Shown piece after piece: positions 17,731 to 27,066 of a DNA stretch of 64,000 nucleotides. Within the stretch, counting starts at the first letter, position 1. Each line of letters starts with the position of its first letter. Source of the stretch: Candidatus Thiodictyon syntrophicum (lineage in GTDB: Bacteria; Pseudomonadota; Gammaproteobacteria; Chromatiales; Chromatiaceae); assembly GCF_002813775.1 (NCBI RefSeq), contig NZ_CP020370.1, positions 2,009,501-2,073,500 on the forward strand. The letters run 5' to 3'. The position numbers and the translations under genes were made by a program. The notes beneath the pieces are model-generated. The model was not told the DNA's origin. It made no database searches and was given only the letters and a program-made list of their open reading frames with translations.

Positions 17731-18645
17731 TCATCCGCCGAACCGCGCCAGTCCGCTCAAGACCGCCGCCACCGCCGCTGCTACGAACGCCGCGTTATAT
17801 CCCAGGGCCTGCCACCGCAAGGTGGCGGCCAGGTCCTCCTCGGCGAAGGTGGAGATCACGAAGGGCTGGCGTTCGTCGCCGGTGGCTGCCAGCCGGGCCA
17901 GCACCGGGGTCGCACTGAGCTTGATCTCAGCGCGCTCGGCCAGGGCGGCAGCGGCACTGCGAGCCTGCTCCCACTCCTGCGGGCTGATGGTGCCGTCGCC
18001 GTTCGTGTCGATGCGGGCCAGGCGCGCCGGGTCCTGCTTCCAGACCCTGAGCAGGGCGCGCTGCAACTGGTCGCGCTCGGCGGGGCCGCGTAGCGGGGTC
18101 GCGAAGCGGCCCAGGCAATAGAGCGGGTCGCCGTCATCGATGCGCTCCTCGACATAGCGATACCGGTCGCTGGCCTGATACCACCTGGTCGGCTCCACGC
18201 TGCGCGGGCTGCGGTGCGGGCCGGTCCACCGGTCCGCCCGGCGCAGGCGGACATAGGCGCCGGTCGGGTCGACGATACACTGTCCGCTGCCGTCGTCGAG
18301 CAGGAAGGGCGCGGGGGACTCGCCGCCCTCAATGCGGTGCCACCCTTTGTTGCGCCCGCTGCCGCGCTCCTCGATGCGGTAGCGGTACCAGACGCAGGGC
18401 CGGCCGGTCAGTGGACCCTGGACCTGACCCAGGTGGGGGCGCGCCAGGCCGGCGAGTTCGACATAGCCCTGGGGTGCGGATTGGATGCGGGCAGTGGGGG
18501 TATCGGTGATGGTGCGCAGCCGCCAAAAGGCCTGGCTGCCCCGGTACAGCAGGAAGGGCGCGCCGACCGCCAGGGCGCCGAACAGGAACCAGAACTGCGC
18601 CGGCTCCAGGCCGACCACCAGGTCATGGACCCACTGGGGCGCCAT
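17731..18645 (-). CDS. GIDE-domain membrane protein with an EF-hand
   Basis: A 304-residue protein. A membrane helix at ~17-36 (AQFWFLFGALAVGAPFLLY) and one near 283-298 flank a GIDE (E3-ligase-like) region with RIQSAPQGYVELAGLA...LTGRPCVWYRYRIEE and DDGSGQCIVDPTGAYV. Residues 213-224 form a canonical EF-hand loop (DTNGDGTISPQE), which suggests calcium binding. Bacterial GIDE proteins accompany LemA-family proteins, as here, where lemA is 21 bases upstream. The molecular function of the pair is unknown. Ubiquitin-ligase activity is not expected because the RING finger of eukaryotic relatives is absent. Confidence 0.8.
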   Translation of the reverse strand: MAPQWVHDLVVGLEPAQFWFLFGALAVGAPFLLYRGSQAFWRLRTITDTPTARIQSAPQGYVELAGLARPHLGQVQGPLTGRPCVWYRYRIEERGSGRNKGWHRIEGGESPAPFLLDDGSGQCIVDPTGAYVRLRRADRWTGPHRSPRSVEPTRWYQASDRYRYVEERIDDGDPLYCLGRFATPLRGPAERDQLQRALLRVWKQDPARLARIDTNGDGTISPQEWEQARSAAAALAERAEIKLSATPVLARLAATGDERQPFVISTFAEEDLAATLRWQALGYNAAFVAAAVAAVLSGLARFGG

Positions 18646-18666
18646 CGCCGCGGCCCGCGCCCGGCC

Positions 18667-19236
18667 TCAGCCGAACAGGGCCTTGAGGTCCAGATCCGCG
18701 CGTTCCTGAGCGAACTCCAGGAGTTCGCGGGGCCGGGCGCCCATGACGCGGGCGACCAGCAGGTCCGGGAACTGCTCGATGCGGACGTTGTTGAGGTTCA
18801 CGCTGTCGTTGTACAGCTCACGGCGGTCGGCGATGGTGTCCTCCAGATGGGAGACACGCTGCGAGAGCTGCTGGAAGCCCTCGTTGGCCTTGAGCTGCGG
18901 GTAATTCTCCGCCAGGGCGAACAACTGCCCGAGCCCGGCGCGGAGATCCGTCTCCGCCGCCCCCAGGGCGCGCATGTCCTGGCGGCGGCTCGCCTCCGCC
19001 ACCGACCCGCGGGCGCGCACCACGCGCTCCAGCGTCTCGCGCTCATAGCCCATGTACTGTTTGCAGACCTCAACGAGCTTCGGGATCTCGTCGTGGCGCT
19101 GCTTCAACGCCACGTCGATATTGGACCAGGCGAGCGTCACTGCGTGCTTGAGGCGCACCAGGTTGTTGTAGATCTGGATCGTGTAGACCACCGCCGCCAG
19201 GAGCAGCGCAAGAAGGATCAGGGCGGTGATTCCCAT
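18667..19236 (-). CDS. lemA: LemA family protein
   Basis: A 189-residue protein. An N-terminal membrane helix (ITALILLALLLAAVVYTI) is followed by the LemA core: YNNLVRLKHAVTLAWSNIDVALKQRHDEIPKLVEVCKQYMGYERETLERV, LFALAENYPQLKANEGF, and NDSVNLNNVRIEQFPDLLVA. It is anchored with a helical bundle, probably outside the cytoplasmic face. Its partner gene follows in the same operon. Function remains undefined. Confidence 0.93.
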   Translation of the reverse strand: MGITALILLALLLAAVVYTIQIYNNLVRLKHAVTLAWSNIDVALKQRHDEIPKLVEVCKQYMGYERETLERVVRARGSVAEASRRQDMRALGAAETDLRAGLGQLFALAENYPQLKANEGFQQLSQRVSHLEDTIADRRELYNDSVNLNNVRIEQFPDLLVARVMGARPRELLEFAQERADLDLKALFG

Positions 19237-19537
19237 GGGGGTCTCCGGTGGGCGATTGGGGGTGGGCGGGGGTGCCGAGTCGGGTTATTGTACCCGAGCC
19301 GTCCGTGCGGGTCGGTGCCGTCAGTCCGGCCGCCCGACTTGCAGGCGGGCCCGGTGCCCGATCCCCAGTGCCCGGTCCGGTTGCGGCGGCCGCAGGCAGC
19401 CCCGTCCGGTGCCCGGCGCAGCGGCCAGGATCGGTCAGACGCCGCTGACGGACGGGGGCGTTCCCGCCTGCATGGCCTGCGCCTGATGTTTCTGCACCGT
19501 GGCCTTTTACTGCTGAGCCAAAGAGGGTCGATCAGAC
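19237..19537. other. Intergenic region between lemA and the PEP-CTERM gene
   Basis: This GC-rich interval separates divergent genes and carries no ORF with family features. AGAGGG at 19525-19530 is a plausible ribosome-binding site for the gene at 19538. I see no clear promoter hexamers. Confidence 0.5.
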
Positions 19538-20389
19538 ATGCGAAACCGAAAGAGAATCTCATGGCGGCACGGGCTCGCGACCCTGGCGTTGCTGCTGACG
19601 ATCGCCGCGCCGTCCCACGCCACGAGGATGCTGGTGTCCGGAAACGCGATGGACGGGTCCAATACGAATTTGACGAATGCCATCACCGGCGTTGCGTTGC
19701 AGGCGGTGTTTGTTGCGCCCAGCGGCTTCGCCGCCACGGACCTGGCCGGTTTCGATGCGGTATGGCTCGATGGTTTCAGCAAATATCATTGGTCATCGGG
19801 GGACGACCTGTCAGCGAAACTCGGGACCTTCATGGCGGCCGGGGGCAACGTCTTCGTGCAAAACCCAGGGTTCGGTTCCGAAGAGCTTGCGCTTTATCCG
19901 TTAGGGGCGCAACTGGCCGCCAGTTTCACCTATCCGCCCGGTATTGAAGGGATATCCATTGTCGATACCACCGGCCCATTGGGTGCCAATCACGCGATAA
20001 ACCAAGGGTTGGTTGATGCCGGGCTCAGCGACTGGGATGTATCGGCCTATGGCTATTTCACCAGCATCGGCGCCTTTACCGGCCTGACCGACACCGGTAC
20101 GGCTGGGCAATGGATCACGATCGCGAGCCAAGTCGGCAGCGGCTACCTGGTCTACACCCAACAAGGGGTCAGCCAGTTTCTCGGCACCGGCAGTGACACC
20201 GGGGCCGGGGGCCGCGACCAAGCGGCACGCTTTCTGAGTAATGTGGTGACGCTCAGTGCGGCGGCGCCGGAGCCCTCCATCGTCAGCCTGGTTCTTTTCG
20301 GCCTGGGGCTGACCGGGCTGCTTGGCGCCAAGCGGCATGAGCGGGTTACTCCAAGAGGGGCGCGGCCGGGATTGCCGGTTCGTCCTTAA
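19538..20389 (+). CDS. PEP-CTERM sorting-domain secreted protein
   Basis: A 283-residue protein. The signal peptide (RHGLATLALLLTIAAPSHA) is followed by a ThuA/glutamine-amidotransferase-like flavour of beta-alpha segments (FDAVWLDGFSKYHWSSGDDLSAKLGTFMAAGGNVFVQNPGFG) and a C-terminal sorting signal: PEPS, a hydrophobic helix (IVSLVLFGLGLTGLL) and basic residues. PEP-CTERM proteins are processed by exosortase and linked to extracellular polymer. No exosortase is in this window. A 20-residue basic tail after the sorting helix is longer than usual. Confidence 0.85.
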   Translation: MRNRKRISWRHGLATLALLLTIAAPSHATRMLVSGNAMDGSNTNLTNAITGVALQAVFVAPSGFAATDLAGFDAVWLDGFSKYHWSSGDDLSAKLGTFMAAGGNVFVQNPGFGSEELALYPLGAQLAASFTYPPGIEGISIVDTTGPLGANHAINQGLVDAGLSDWDVSAYGYFTSIGAFTGLTDTGTAGQWITIASQVGSGYLVYTQQGVSQFLGTGSDTGAGGRDQAARFLSNVVTLSAAAPEPSIVSLVLFGLGLTGLLGAKRHERVTPRGARPGLPVRP

Positions 20390-20563
20390 TCCGCGGCGAT
20401 CACCTGCGCGAGGCCCGGCTCGACACTGCCGATGTCGCGGACCTCAACGCCTGGCTGGCCGGTCACAGGCACCGCCAAGCGCAATGGCTCGGACCCTTGG
20501 CGTAGGGTGCGCCGTGCGCACCTGCGTTTTGCCCATCCTAGCGATCGTTTGCGTCGCCGCCGC
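20390..20563. other. Intergenic interval with a short coding-like remnant and a palindrome
   Basis: A plus-strand frame ending at TAG near 20506 reads HLREARLDTADVADLNAWLA, which looks like the C-terminal remnant of some protein, but I cannot assign it. Next to it, GGTGCGCCGTGCGCACC is a perfect palindrome of a type repeated in gammaproteobacterial intergenic regions. Confidence 0.35.
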
Positions 20564-21922
20564 TCAGGGCTGCGCCAATAGGATCAACTGCTCGCCCCGC
20601 TGGATCTGGAGCCGGAAGAGCCCGCGCGACTGGCGCAGCACCAGCGTCAGGTCGCGCACCGTTCCGACCCGCACCCCGTTGACCTCGCGGATCAGGTCGC
20701 CCTCGCGCAGGCCCGACTGCCAGGCCGCGCTGTCCTTGGTCACGGGCCCCACCAGCACGGCGCCGCCGCGCCCCCGCGGGTCCCCGAGCAGGGCGCCGGC
20801 CAGGCTGGGGGCGAGTTTGTCGGCCGGTAAGAAGCCCCGGTAGGGGTCGGCGATCTCGCCCTTGAGCGTCATGGCCCGGCCGTCGCGCAGGATGGCGAGT
20901 TCCACCCGGGCGCCCACCCGCAGCAGCCCGAAGCGGTTGCGCACGTCGGCCCCGTTGGTTACCGGCCGACCGTCCAGGCGCAGGATCACGTCGCCTTCGC
21001 GCAGCCCGGCCGCCGCTGCCGCCGAGTCCGGGTCCACGGCCGAGACCAGGGCCCCGGCCTGGGAGTCGAGCTTCAGGGCCGTCACCAGGTCCGGGGTCAG
21101 GTCCTGCACCGCCACCCCGAAGGCACCGCGGCGCACCGCCCCATGGTCCACGATCTGGTCCATGATGGCGCGGGCCATGTTTACCGGGATGGCGAAGCCG
21201 ATGCCGATGTTGCCGCCGCCCGGGGCCAGGATGGCGGTGTTGATCCCCACCAGTTCGCCGCGCAGGTTCACGAGCGGCCCGCCCGAGTTGCCCGGGTTGA
21301 TGGAGGCATCGGTCTGGATGAAGTTCTCGTAGCCCTCGATTCCGAGCCCGGTGCGCCCGAGCCCGCTGACGATGCCGGAGGTGACGGTGCGGCTGAGTCC
21401 GAAGGGGTTGCCGATCGCGACTACGAAGTCACCGACCTTGAGCCGGTCGGAGTCGGCGAGCGTCAGGGCGGTCAGCCCCGGTGTCGGCACCCGCAGCACC
21501 GCCACGTCCGTCGCCGGGTCGGCCCCCACCAGGTCCGCCTTCAGGGTCCGGCCGTCACCCAGGGTCACGCGGATCGCATCCGCCTTGGCGATCACATGGT
21601 GGTTGGTGAGCACCAGCCCGCGCCGCGCGTCCACCAGTACCCCCGAGCCCAGGCTGTTGCTCTCGCGCTCCTGCTGCCGCGGGACCGCGAAGAAGTGGCG
21701 GAAAAAGGGGTCGCGCAGCAGCGGATTGTCCGCCGCGTCGATCCGGGTGACGGTGGAGATGTTGACCACGGCCGGCATCACCTGCTCCAGCATGGGCGCC
21801 AGGCTCGGCAGGGGCTGGCCGTCCGCCGTGGCCGGCAGTCCGGCCAGAGTTGGCGTTGGCGCCGCCGACAGGGCGGCCAGGAGCACCAGCGGGCAGAGGA
21901 GGTATTTGGTTCGACACTTCAT
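20564..21922 (-). CDS. degQ: Periplasmic serine endoprotease DegQ/HtrA
   Basis: A 452-residue protein. The signal peptide (KCRTKYLLCPLVLLAALSAAPTPTLA) leads into a trypsin-like domain with His in LTNHHVIA, Asp in ATDVAVLRV and Ser in NPGNSGGPL. Two PDZ domains follow, with GAFGVAVQDLTPDL (first) and GGAVLVGPVTKDSAAWQSGLREGDLI (second). DegQ/DegP proteases degrade misfolded envelope proteins. The linker loop resembles DegQ more than DegP because the Q-rich LA loop is short. The start at ATG 21920-21922 gives the signal peptide directly; a longer frame begins upstream without features. Confidence 0.94.
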   Translation of the reverse strand: MKCRTKYLLCPLVLLAALSAAPTPTLAGLPATADGQPLPSLAPMLEQVMPAVVNISTVTRIDAADNPLLRDPFFRHFFAVPRQQERESNSLGSGVLVDARRGLVLTNHHVIAKADAIRVTLGDGRTLKADLVGADPATDVAVLRVPTPGLTALTLADSDRLKVGDFVVAIGNPFGLSRTVTSGIVSGLGRTGLGIEGYENFIQTDASINPGNSGGPLVNLRGELVGINTAILAPGGGNIGIGFAIPVNMARAIMDQIVDHGAVRRGAFGVAVQDLTPDLVTALKLDSQAGALVSAVDPDSAAAAAGLREGDVILRLDGRPVTNGADVRNRFGLLRVGARVELAILRDGRAMTLKGEIADPYRGFLPADKLAPSLAGALLGDPRGRGGAVLVGPVTKDSAAWQSGLREGDLIREVNGVRVGTVRDLTLVLRQSRGLFRLQIQRGEQLILLAQP

Positions 21923-22030
21923 GGGATGAGACTCCGCAATCACCTGCGGCGCAAGGTGGTGTCCGCGGGTGCGCAAGGCAACCCGGGGGGCGGATCAGGG
22001 AGTCCCGGGGACGTCGTGACGGGTTCCCGG

Positions 22031-22462
22031 CTAGTCGCGGTCCAAGACATAGACGGTATCGAAAACCTCCTGCCAGGTGAGCCCCTCGGCGGACAAGCGC
22101 TTTCCCATCTCCGCCTCGGCATTGCGCTTGGCCATCACGAAGGCCTTGGCCCAGAGGTCCTTGATGACTTGCTCATTCAGACTCGGAGTCTCGTCGCGGA
22201 TGTCGCCGATCTCGTCCCGGGCATCCTCGATGCTCGCGATCCAACTGAGCGATCGGCGTTCCGGCTGGCCGTGCCACTTGATGATATGCAGCATCAGACG
22301 GACCAGTTGGCTTTTCAGGGCACGCTTTTCCGACTTGGACAAGGCGTCGATCAACTCCGCGAGGCCGCTGGCCGCCTCGGCGACGCGGCCTTCCTGCAAT
22401 TCATGTTGGATAGCAACGGCCGTCTTGTAGGGCGAATCGGTGGACAGGGTCTGCCAGTTCAT
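22031..22462 (-). CDS. DUF29 family protein
   Basis: A 143-residue protein with the DUF29 pattern: a short N-terminal helix, ALSKSEKRALKSQLVRLMLHIIKWHGQPERRSLSWIASIEDARDEI, and a C-terminal acidic-basic helix. DUF29 proteins are small, helical and frequent in cyanobacteria and purple bacteria, often in multiple copies near mobile DNA. No function is known. The start at ATG 22460-22462 is chosen because the frame upstream overlaps an intergenic repeat (GTGGTGGATAAGCGCAGCGC). Confidence 0.8.
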   Translation of the reverse strand: MNWQTLSTDSPYKTAVAIQHELQEGRVAEAASGLAELIDALSKSEKRALKSQLVRLMLHIIKWHGQPERRSLSWIASIEDARDEIGDIRDETPSLNEQVIKDLWAKAFVMAKRNAEAEMGKRLSAEGLTWQEVFDTVYVLDRD

Positions 22463-22801
22463 GGTCGGGAGAGGCTCAGGGTTGGATTCAAAGGCTAGCC
22501 GCCAATGCGTGGTGGATAAGCGCAGCGCAACCATCCCCCAGCCCGGGATCAATAACTGCGGCCCCGGTTGGCCCCGCGCCCTTCCGGAGTCGTGGTGCGC
22601 GTAATCCCCCCAAGTGCTGAAATCCTGTTTCATTGAGTTACCAACACCCCGCCCCGGTCGGGCTGTGGACGCGCTGACTAAATCGACCCCGGCGCCCCAA
22701 GGTTCTAATTTGCCGAGTGTCGATTCTGTCTTTAGGGATTTAATCAGCGTTTCCCTAGCGCAGAAGATAACGCAGATTCTTGGCAAGATAGGTTACGGAA
22801 C

Positions 22802-24498
22802 GTAGCCGTTCAGAGACCCAGCATTGGAGCCGGCAGCGGAGCGGCGGCGCGACCGGCGCGGCGCTCAGCGATCACGCCGGCCAGATAGGACCACGGCACA
22901 TGGCCGCGCTGGCGACAGGTTTCAATCACGCTGGCGAGCAGGGTGAAGGTGCGCGACCCGGCATCACAACGCGTGCCCATCATGATCCGCCGCGCGATTA
23001 CCCAATGGCGCAGCGCCCGCTCGGCGGCGTTGTTGGTGAGCGGCCACTGGGGATTCTCCAGCACCCGAAAGATGGCGTCCCAGTCGTTCCACAACTCGAC
23101 GGCCAAGGCGCGCGTCTTGACGTGCCGGTGCCCGAGCAGCTGCACGCAGGCCGCATGCAACTCGGCCAGCAACTTGGCGTGGATGTGCGGCAGCTCGGCC
23201 GGCGGCCCCGCGCGCGCCGCATGGATGGCGCCAATCAGGGTGTCGAAAGTGGTTTGGACTTGGTGCCCAAAGGCTTGCCCCTCGCGATCGAAACTCTCGA
23301 TCAACCCCTGCGCCTTGCGCGTGAGGTGTGCCCAACAGCGCAGCCGTTGCGGCAGGTGGCGATACGCCTGCCAGCCGTCGCTCATCAGCCAGCCGGCGAA
23401 GCCCGGCAGGAGGCGATCAAGCACCTCACGCCCGCGCTTGGCCACCACGAACAAGGTGACGGTGGCACTGGTGAACACCCACAGCCACAGCAAGTCGGCG
23501 CCTTGCGGCCAGGAGGTTTCATCGGCGTGCAGCAGGTCGCTGGCCACCACCGCCGCGATCAATTCTTGTTCCAGCGGGAGCGCCGCGGCGGCGGCCTCGC
23601 GTAGGGTGCGATCCAGGGTGCCGACGCTCAGGCTCAACCCCAGCCAGTCGTGCAGAAACTCCCGTATCCGTCGGTACGACATCCGAAAGCGCAGATGCAG
23701 CGCCACGATCAGGGTCGCCAGCCCCGCCCCGACCACCCGCCATTCGCTCAAGGCCACCGGATCTAACGTTGAGTCATCCACCAGACCTTCGCCGGGACGC
23801 GCGCGCGTGTGATGACCGCAGCCGCACAGACTGTCATAAAAACGATGGTCGGTGACCCGCAGGTGCAGGCCCGGTTGCGCGGGATCACCCCACACCAGAT
23901 CGACCGACTGGAAGCCGGCGTAGGCGACACTGGGCGCGTCTCCCGCCAGCGCTTGGGCGCAGGCCGCACAGGCGCTGGGACGGTGGTGGAGCGTCTCCTG
24001 CGCCTTGAACACCTGGGTGCGCCCGCAGCCTGGCGCGCCGGGTTGCTTGCCGGCGTTGCGTTTAGGCTTCTCGGTCGCGCGCCCAGCGCGCGCTGGCGCG
24101 GGCGTCTCGGGGGTGCCGGGCGAATCTTCCGGGGGCGTGCTCGCCTCGTCCGGCGACTCGTCGTCCTGCCTCGCCGTGAGCGCGTCGGCGTCCGCCGCCT
24201 CGATCGCCTCCGCGTCCCCCGCCGACGGGCGCTCCCAGGGCGCACGGCTGCTGGGCGGACGAGAACTGTTGGTCGGATTCTGCCGCAACCGCTCGCGCGC
24301 TTCCTTCAGATCCTCCAACAGCCGCAGCGACAGACCACGCAACGCACCCTCGTCCAGGGTCTGGACATAGGCTTCGTCAAGCTGGTCAAGGCTGTGGTCG
24401 CTCAGGTGCATCGGTCAGTGGCGCGGTATCATCGGGCAACGTAGGGGGACATCCTGATCGGGCTGGAGGCAGCGGTCAAGGGGTCTCTGAACGGCTAC
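22802..24498 (-). mobile_element. IS66-family insertion sequence with intact ends and target duplication
   Basis: Perfect 18-bp terminal inverted repeats: GTAGCCGTTCAGAGACCC at 22802-22819 and its reverse complement at 24481-24498. The ends are flanked by the direct duplication TACGGAAC at 22794-22801 and 24499-24506, the 8-bp target duplication typical of IS66. Total length is 1697 bp. It carries only the large transposase gene; no tnpA or tnpB partner is present, as in single-gene IS66 relatives. Perfect repeats and duplication indicate a recent insertion. Confidence 0.95.
22810..24411 (-). CDS. tnpC: IS66-family transposase
   Basis: A 533-residue transposase. An N-terminal coiled-coil and the PTNSSRPPSSRAPW motif lead to an acidic linker, a zinc-binding motif (CAACAQALAG...CGCGHH), the helix-turn-helix-like LRFRMSYRRIREFLHDWLGLSLSVGTLDR, and the DDE domain (LHADETSWPQG; LMSDGWQAYRHL; PLTNNAAERALRHWVIARR). 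The stop codon lies inside the left terminal inverted repeat. The length is standard for IS66 TnpC. Confidence 0.95.
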   Translation of the reverse strand: MHLSDHSLDQLDEAYVQTLDEGALRGLSLRLLEDLKEARERLRQNPTNSSRPPSSRAPWERPSAGDAEAIEAADADALTARQDDESPDEASTPPEDSPGTPETPAPARAGRATEKPKRNAGKQPGAPGCGRTQVFKAQETLHHRPSACAACAQALAGDAPSVAYAGFQSVDLVWGDPAQPGLHLRVTDHRFYDSLCGCGHHTRARPGEGLVDDSTLDPVALSEWRVVGAGLATLIVALHLRFRMSYRRIREFLHDWLGLSLSVGTLDRTLREAAAAALPLEQELIAAVVASDLLHADETSWPQGADLLWLWVFTSATVTLFVVAKRGREVLDRLLPGFAGWLMSDGWQAYRHLPQRLRCWAHLTRKAQGLIESFDREGQAFGHQVQTTFDTLIGAIHAARAGPPAELPHIHAKLLAELHAACVQLLGHRHVKTRALAVELWNDWDAIFRVLENPQWPLTNNAAERALRHWVIARRIMMGTRCDAGSRTFTLLASVIETCRQRGHVPWSYLAGVIAERRAGRAAAPLPAPMLGL

Positions 24499-26684
24499 TA
24501 CGGAACTAGTAAGAAAAAGGGAAGGCACGCTCACGCGGAAATTCGAGAACATTCCGGTGGTCCCGTCGCCCGCTGCCCAGATTTCTACGGAATGGGTTTG
24601 GGACTGATTAAGGTATTGAAGTATCGCCTGTGCATTTAGGCTTCCGGTCAATTGCTCATAGTACCTTCGGAGTTCTTCGGCCTCGATCATAATTGGCGCC
24701 CGGCCGAAGCCGTCTCCATCGACAATTCCGCGGATGCGCCCCACTTGATTGCGTGCCCGCTCGCGATCACCCTGCCTCGGCAGGGTCCCCGTAATACGAG
24801 TGATGTCTCCTTGGCAGAGGATACGCAGTTCCAGGGTGTTATTCTCGGCATCCGGTATCGCGACGAAGTGCTGCCGGACGTATTCCTTATACGGTATTCG
24901 ATACTCCCGCTGACCGGGTTTTTTCTGCCTAAATAAATCTCAATCTGGCAGCTACCCATTTCCGCGGGCGGAGGGACGGTGTAGACCGAGTAGTTCTCGA
25001 TTATGCCCGTGTCCTCCAACCCCAACCCATCCAGTGCTCTGCCAATTTCCGATTGCAGGATGCCCGGGATTTGAACCTTATTCTTGATAATATGTTCCAG
25101 TAGGTCCGCCCGTCGATCGGAATAAGAATCCAATTGCGGACAGTAGATGCGAGTCTTGTAGGTGTCCGACTCCCGCCCGAAAAAAACGAACTCTTCCATA
25201 AGCTCATCACTGCATACCTGACGAAAGTCTAAGTCGTCGATCCGCCCGGCCGGGGTCGTGAATCTACGGGCGTCTGTTGCGGAGCCGATATCTTTCTCTA
25301 GAAGCGGGATCAAAACTCTGGTCTTAAATAGCCCAGCGTTATCGGAATCCAAGAGGAAGACTCCGCCGGAGAGCAGAATTGGAGCGTGCGCGTCGGGCGC
25401 CTGAATCTCCGCCTCGCTGTCGACCCAATTAAACGGCAAATCCCCACTGTTCAGACTAGATTCAATCCTTTCCCATAACGCGTTATCCTTGCCAGCCTTG
25501 ATCTCGGCAACTGTCTTGAGTCCTCTACCGGCCTTCCTCAGAGAGCACAGTTCATCTGATGTCTCGAAGAAAAACCGCAATGTTCTTATCCCCGCTTGGG
25601 AGTTTGGCGAGACACTTACTCGGCGGCAGACCAAGTAGCTCTTGTCGTCCACTCTGCGTGTGGCTCGTGCGACGATCAGATCCTCGACCGTCCGGAGTTG
25701 GCCGAGGACAACGTTGGTGTACCAGAAATAGGCTATTTTCAGATCCGTGGGGTTTCCGATGTCGAACCACTCGCCGATGATTTCGTACCCTTTGACGCCC
25801 TCAACGCGATGTTGCTGAAACCCGGCTGCGGGCTTGAGTTGATCGACTAACCAACTTAGAAAAGCGCCGGGCGAAGCCTCCTTTTTCGAGGCATCCAAGG
25901 ACTCCGGAACAGCAGCGGAGTATTGTGCAAGCCGCTGGAAGTGCGTGTAAGGAAAGTTATAAAGGCCGATGGACGCGATGCGGTTGCTTGACCCGACCGT
26001 ATCCGGTTTCTCCTGAATTTTAGCGATCCATTCACGGTCGGCTGTTTCAAATGAGATACAGCCAAATTTGCCACGAATTTTTTCTGGGTCCTTAGATCCT
26101 TGTAACCGTTGAAGGTGACGAGTGGTTCGCTTTCTCCCAGTTTGAAGAACGCGTCTAGTTCATCAGTGGGGAGGTAGTTGTCCGCCGCGGCGACGATAAC
26201 TCGAGAGCCTGGGGGTACCATTAGGCTTGCGCCGCTCGGCTCCACCGTTTGGGTACTTTGCGGCTGGCTCAAAGCGTCTTCAGTGCTGTTTGTGGCGGCA
26301 AGAATTCTAAGTAGCCCGGCAATCGGTCCCGAGACAGTAACGTCTTGCGGTGTCAAGTCATCTTCGTAGACCGTTTCCACGCGCGTCTCGACCGTAGAGC
26401 GAGGAGCTTGTCGACGATGGTATTAATAATAGGAACATCACCTACACGGGTCAGTGGTTTCGGGAGCTGCCGGCCGATTTTGCCGAGGCGACTGCCTTGG
26501 CCGCCGGATAGGAGTATGGCGATCGTGGACATGATGTAGCTCCAAGATATGCGCGCGCAGCCAAGGGAAGAATCGGAGTCCGGAGTATTCGGGAACGGCG
26601 CATGCTTTCCATTCTTGCGTCGCAATTATCGGAAGATCAATGATCGGCTTGCTCATGCCGAATCGCTTCTGCCGCTATCAGCAT

Positions 26685-27065
26685 TCAACTGGTCCGAGCA
26701 TCACTCAACGGCCTGATCAGGCTCTCCGCCGGGATTCCCAACCGATCGTGGAGTTTGCGGATCATGGGGAGCGTAAGCGGGCGTTTGCGGTTGAGGATTT
26801 CATACACGCGATTGGATCGTCCGATCATGGGCTCCAGGTCTTTCACAGTAAGGCCGGCCTGTTCCATGCGAAACCTGATGGCTTCCACCGGGTCGGGTGG
26901 GTCGATCGGAAAGTTTTTCGTCTCATAGGCTTGCGCGAGTGTCAGCAGAATCTCAAAGCGCTCGCCTTCAGGTGTGTTCGGTTCCGGTTCATCATCAAAG
27001 AAGATGGAGATTTCGCGCATGGCGGCGCGGTAGTCGTCTTGTGTGCGGATCGGTCGGATGTTCAT
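26685..27065 (-). CDS. higA: HigA antitoxin
   Basis: A 126-residue protein. The acidic N-terminus (IRTQDDYRAAMREISIFFDDEPEPNTPEGERFEILLTLAQAYE) and a C-terminal helix-turn-helix (VKDLEPMIGRSNRVYEILNRKRPLTLPMIRKLHDRLGIPAESLI) are characteristic of the HigA branch paired with HigB. ATG 27063-27065 gives the canonical MNIRPIRT start. It lies one base downstream of the toxin gene, in the inverted toxin-first order typical of higBA. Confidence 0.92.
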   Translation of the reverse strand: MNIRPIRTQDDYRAAMREISIFFDDEPEPNTPEGERFEILLTLAQAYETKNFPIDPPDPVEAIRFRMEQAGLTVKDLEPMIGRSNRVYEILNRKRPLTLPMIRKLHDRLGIPAESLIRPLSDARTS

Positions 27066-27066
27066 G

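Larger units (their letters stand above)
22755..26532 (-). pseudogene. Sugar nucleotidyltransferase/Nudix-like fusion gene, split by IS66 and frameshifted
   Basis: Reading down the minus strand, ATG 26532 starts an NTP-transferase (AILLSGGQGSRLGK...LPKPLTRVGDVPIINTIVDKLL). After a frame change near 26400 it continues (ETVYEDDLTP...VIVAAADNYLPTDELDAFF). After a second change near 26085 it runs on (GCISFETADREWIAKIQEKP...YEIIGEWFDIGNPTDLKIA). A Nudix-like segment follows (RFTTPAGRIDDLDFRQVCSDELMEEF), then an unknown C-terminal region with a third change at an A6 run near 24915. The frame enters the IS at 24499 and resumes beyond it as TYLAKNLRYLLR, stopping at 22755-22757. Each change fits loss of one base. 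The locus is AT-richer than its surroundings. Confidence 0.8.

Noticed and set aside
26438-26656. Small minus-strand gene starting at 26656 (MSKPIIDLPIIATQEWKAC...)
   Set aside because: The first ~40 residues look coding-like, but the rest is the shifted frame of the nucleotidyltransferase start. It may be a leader or another decayed end; support is too weak.
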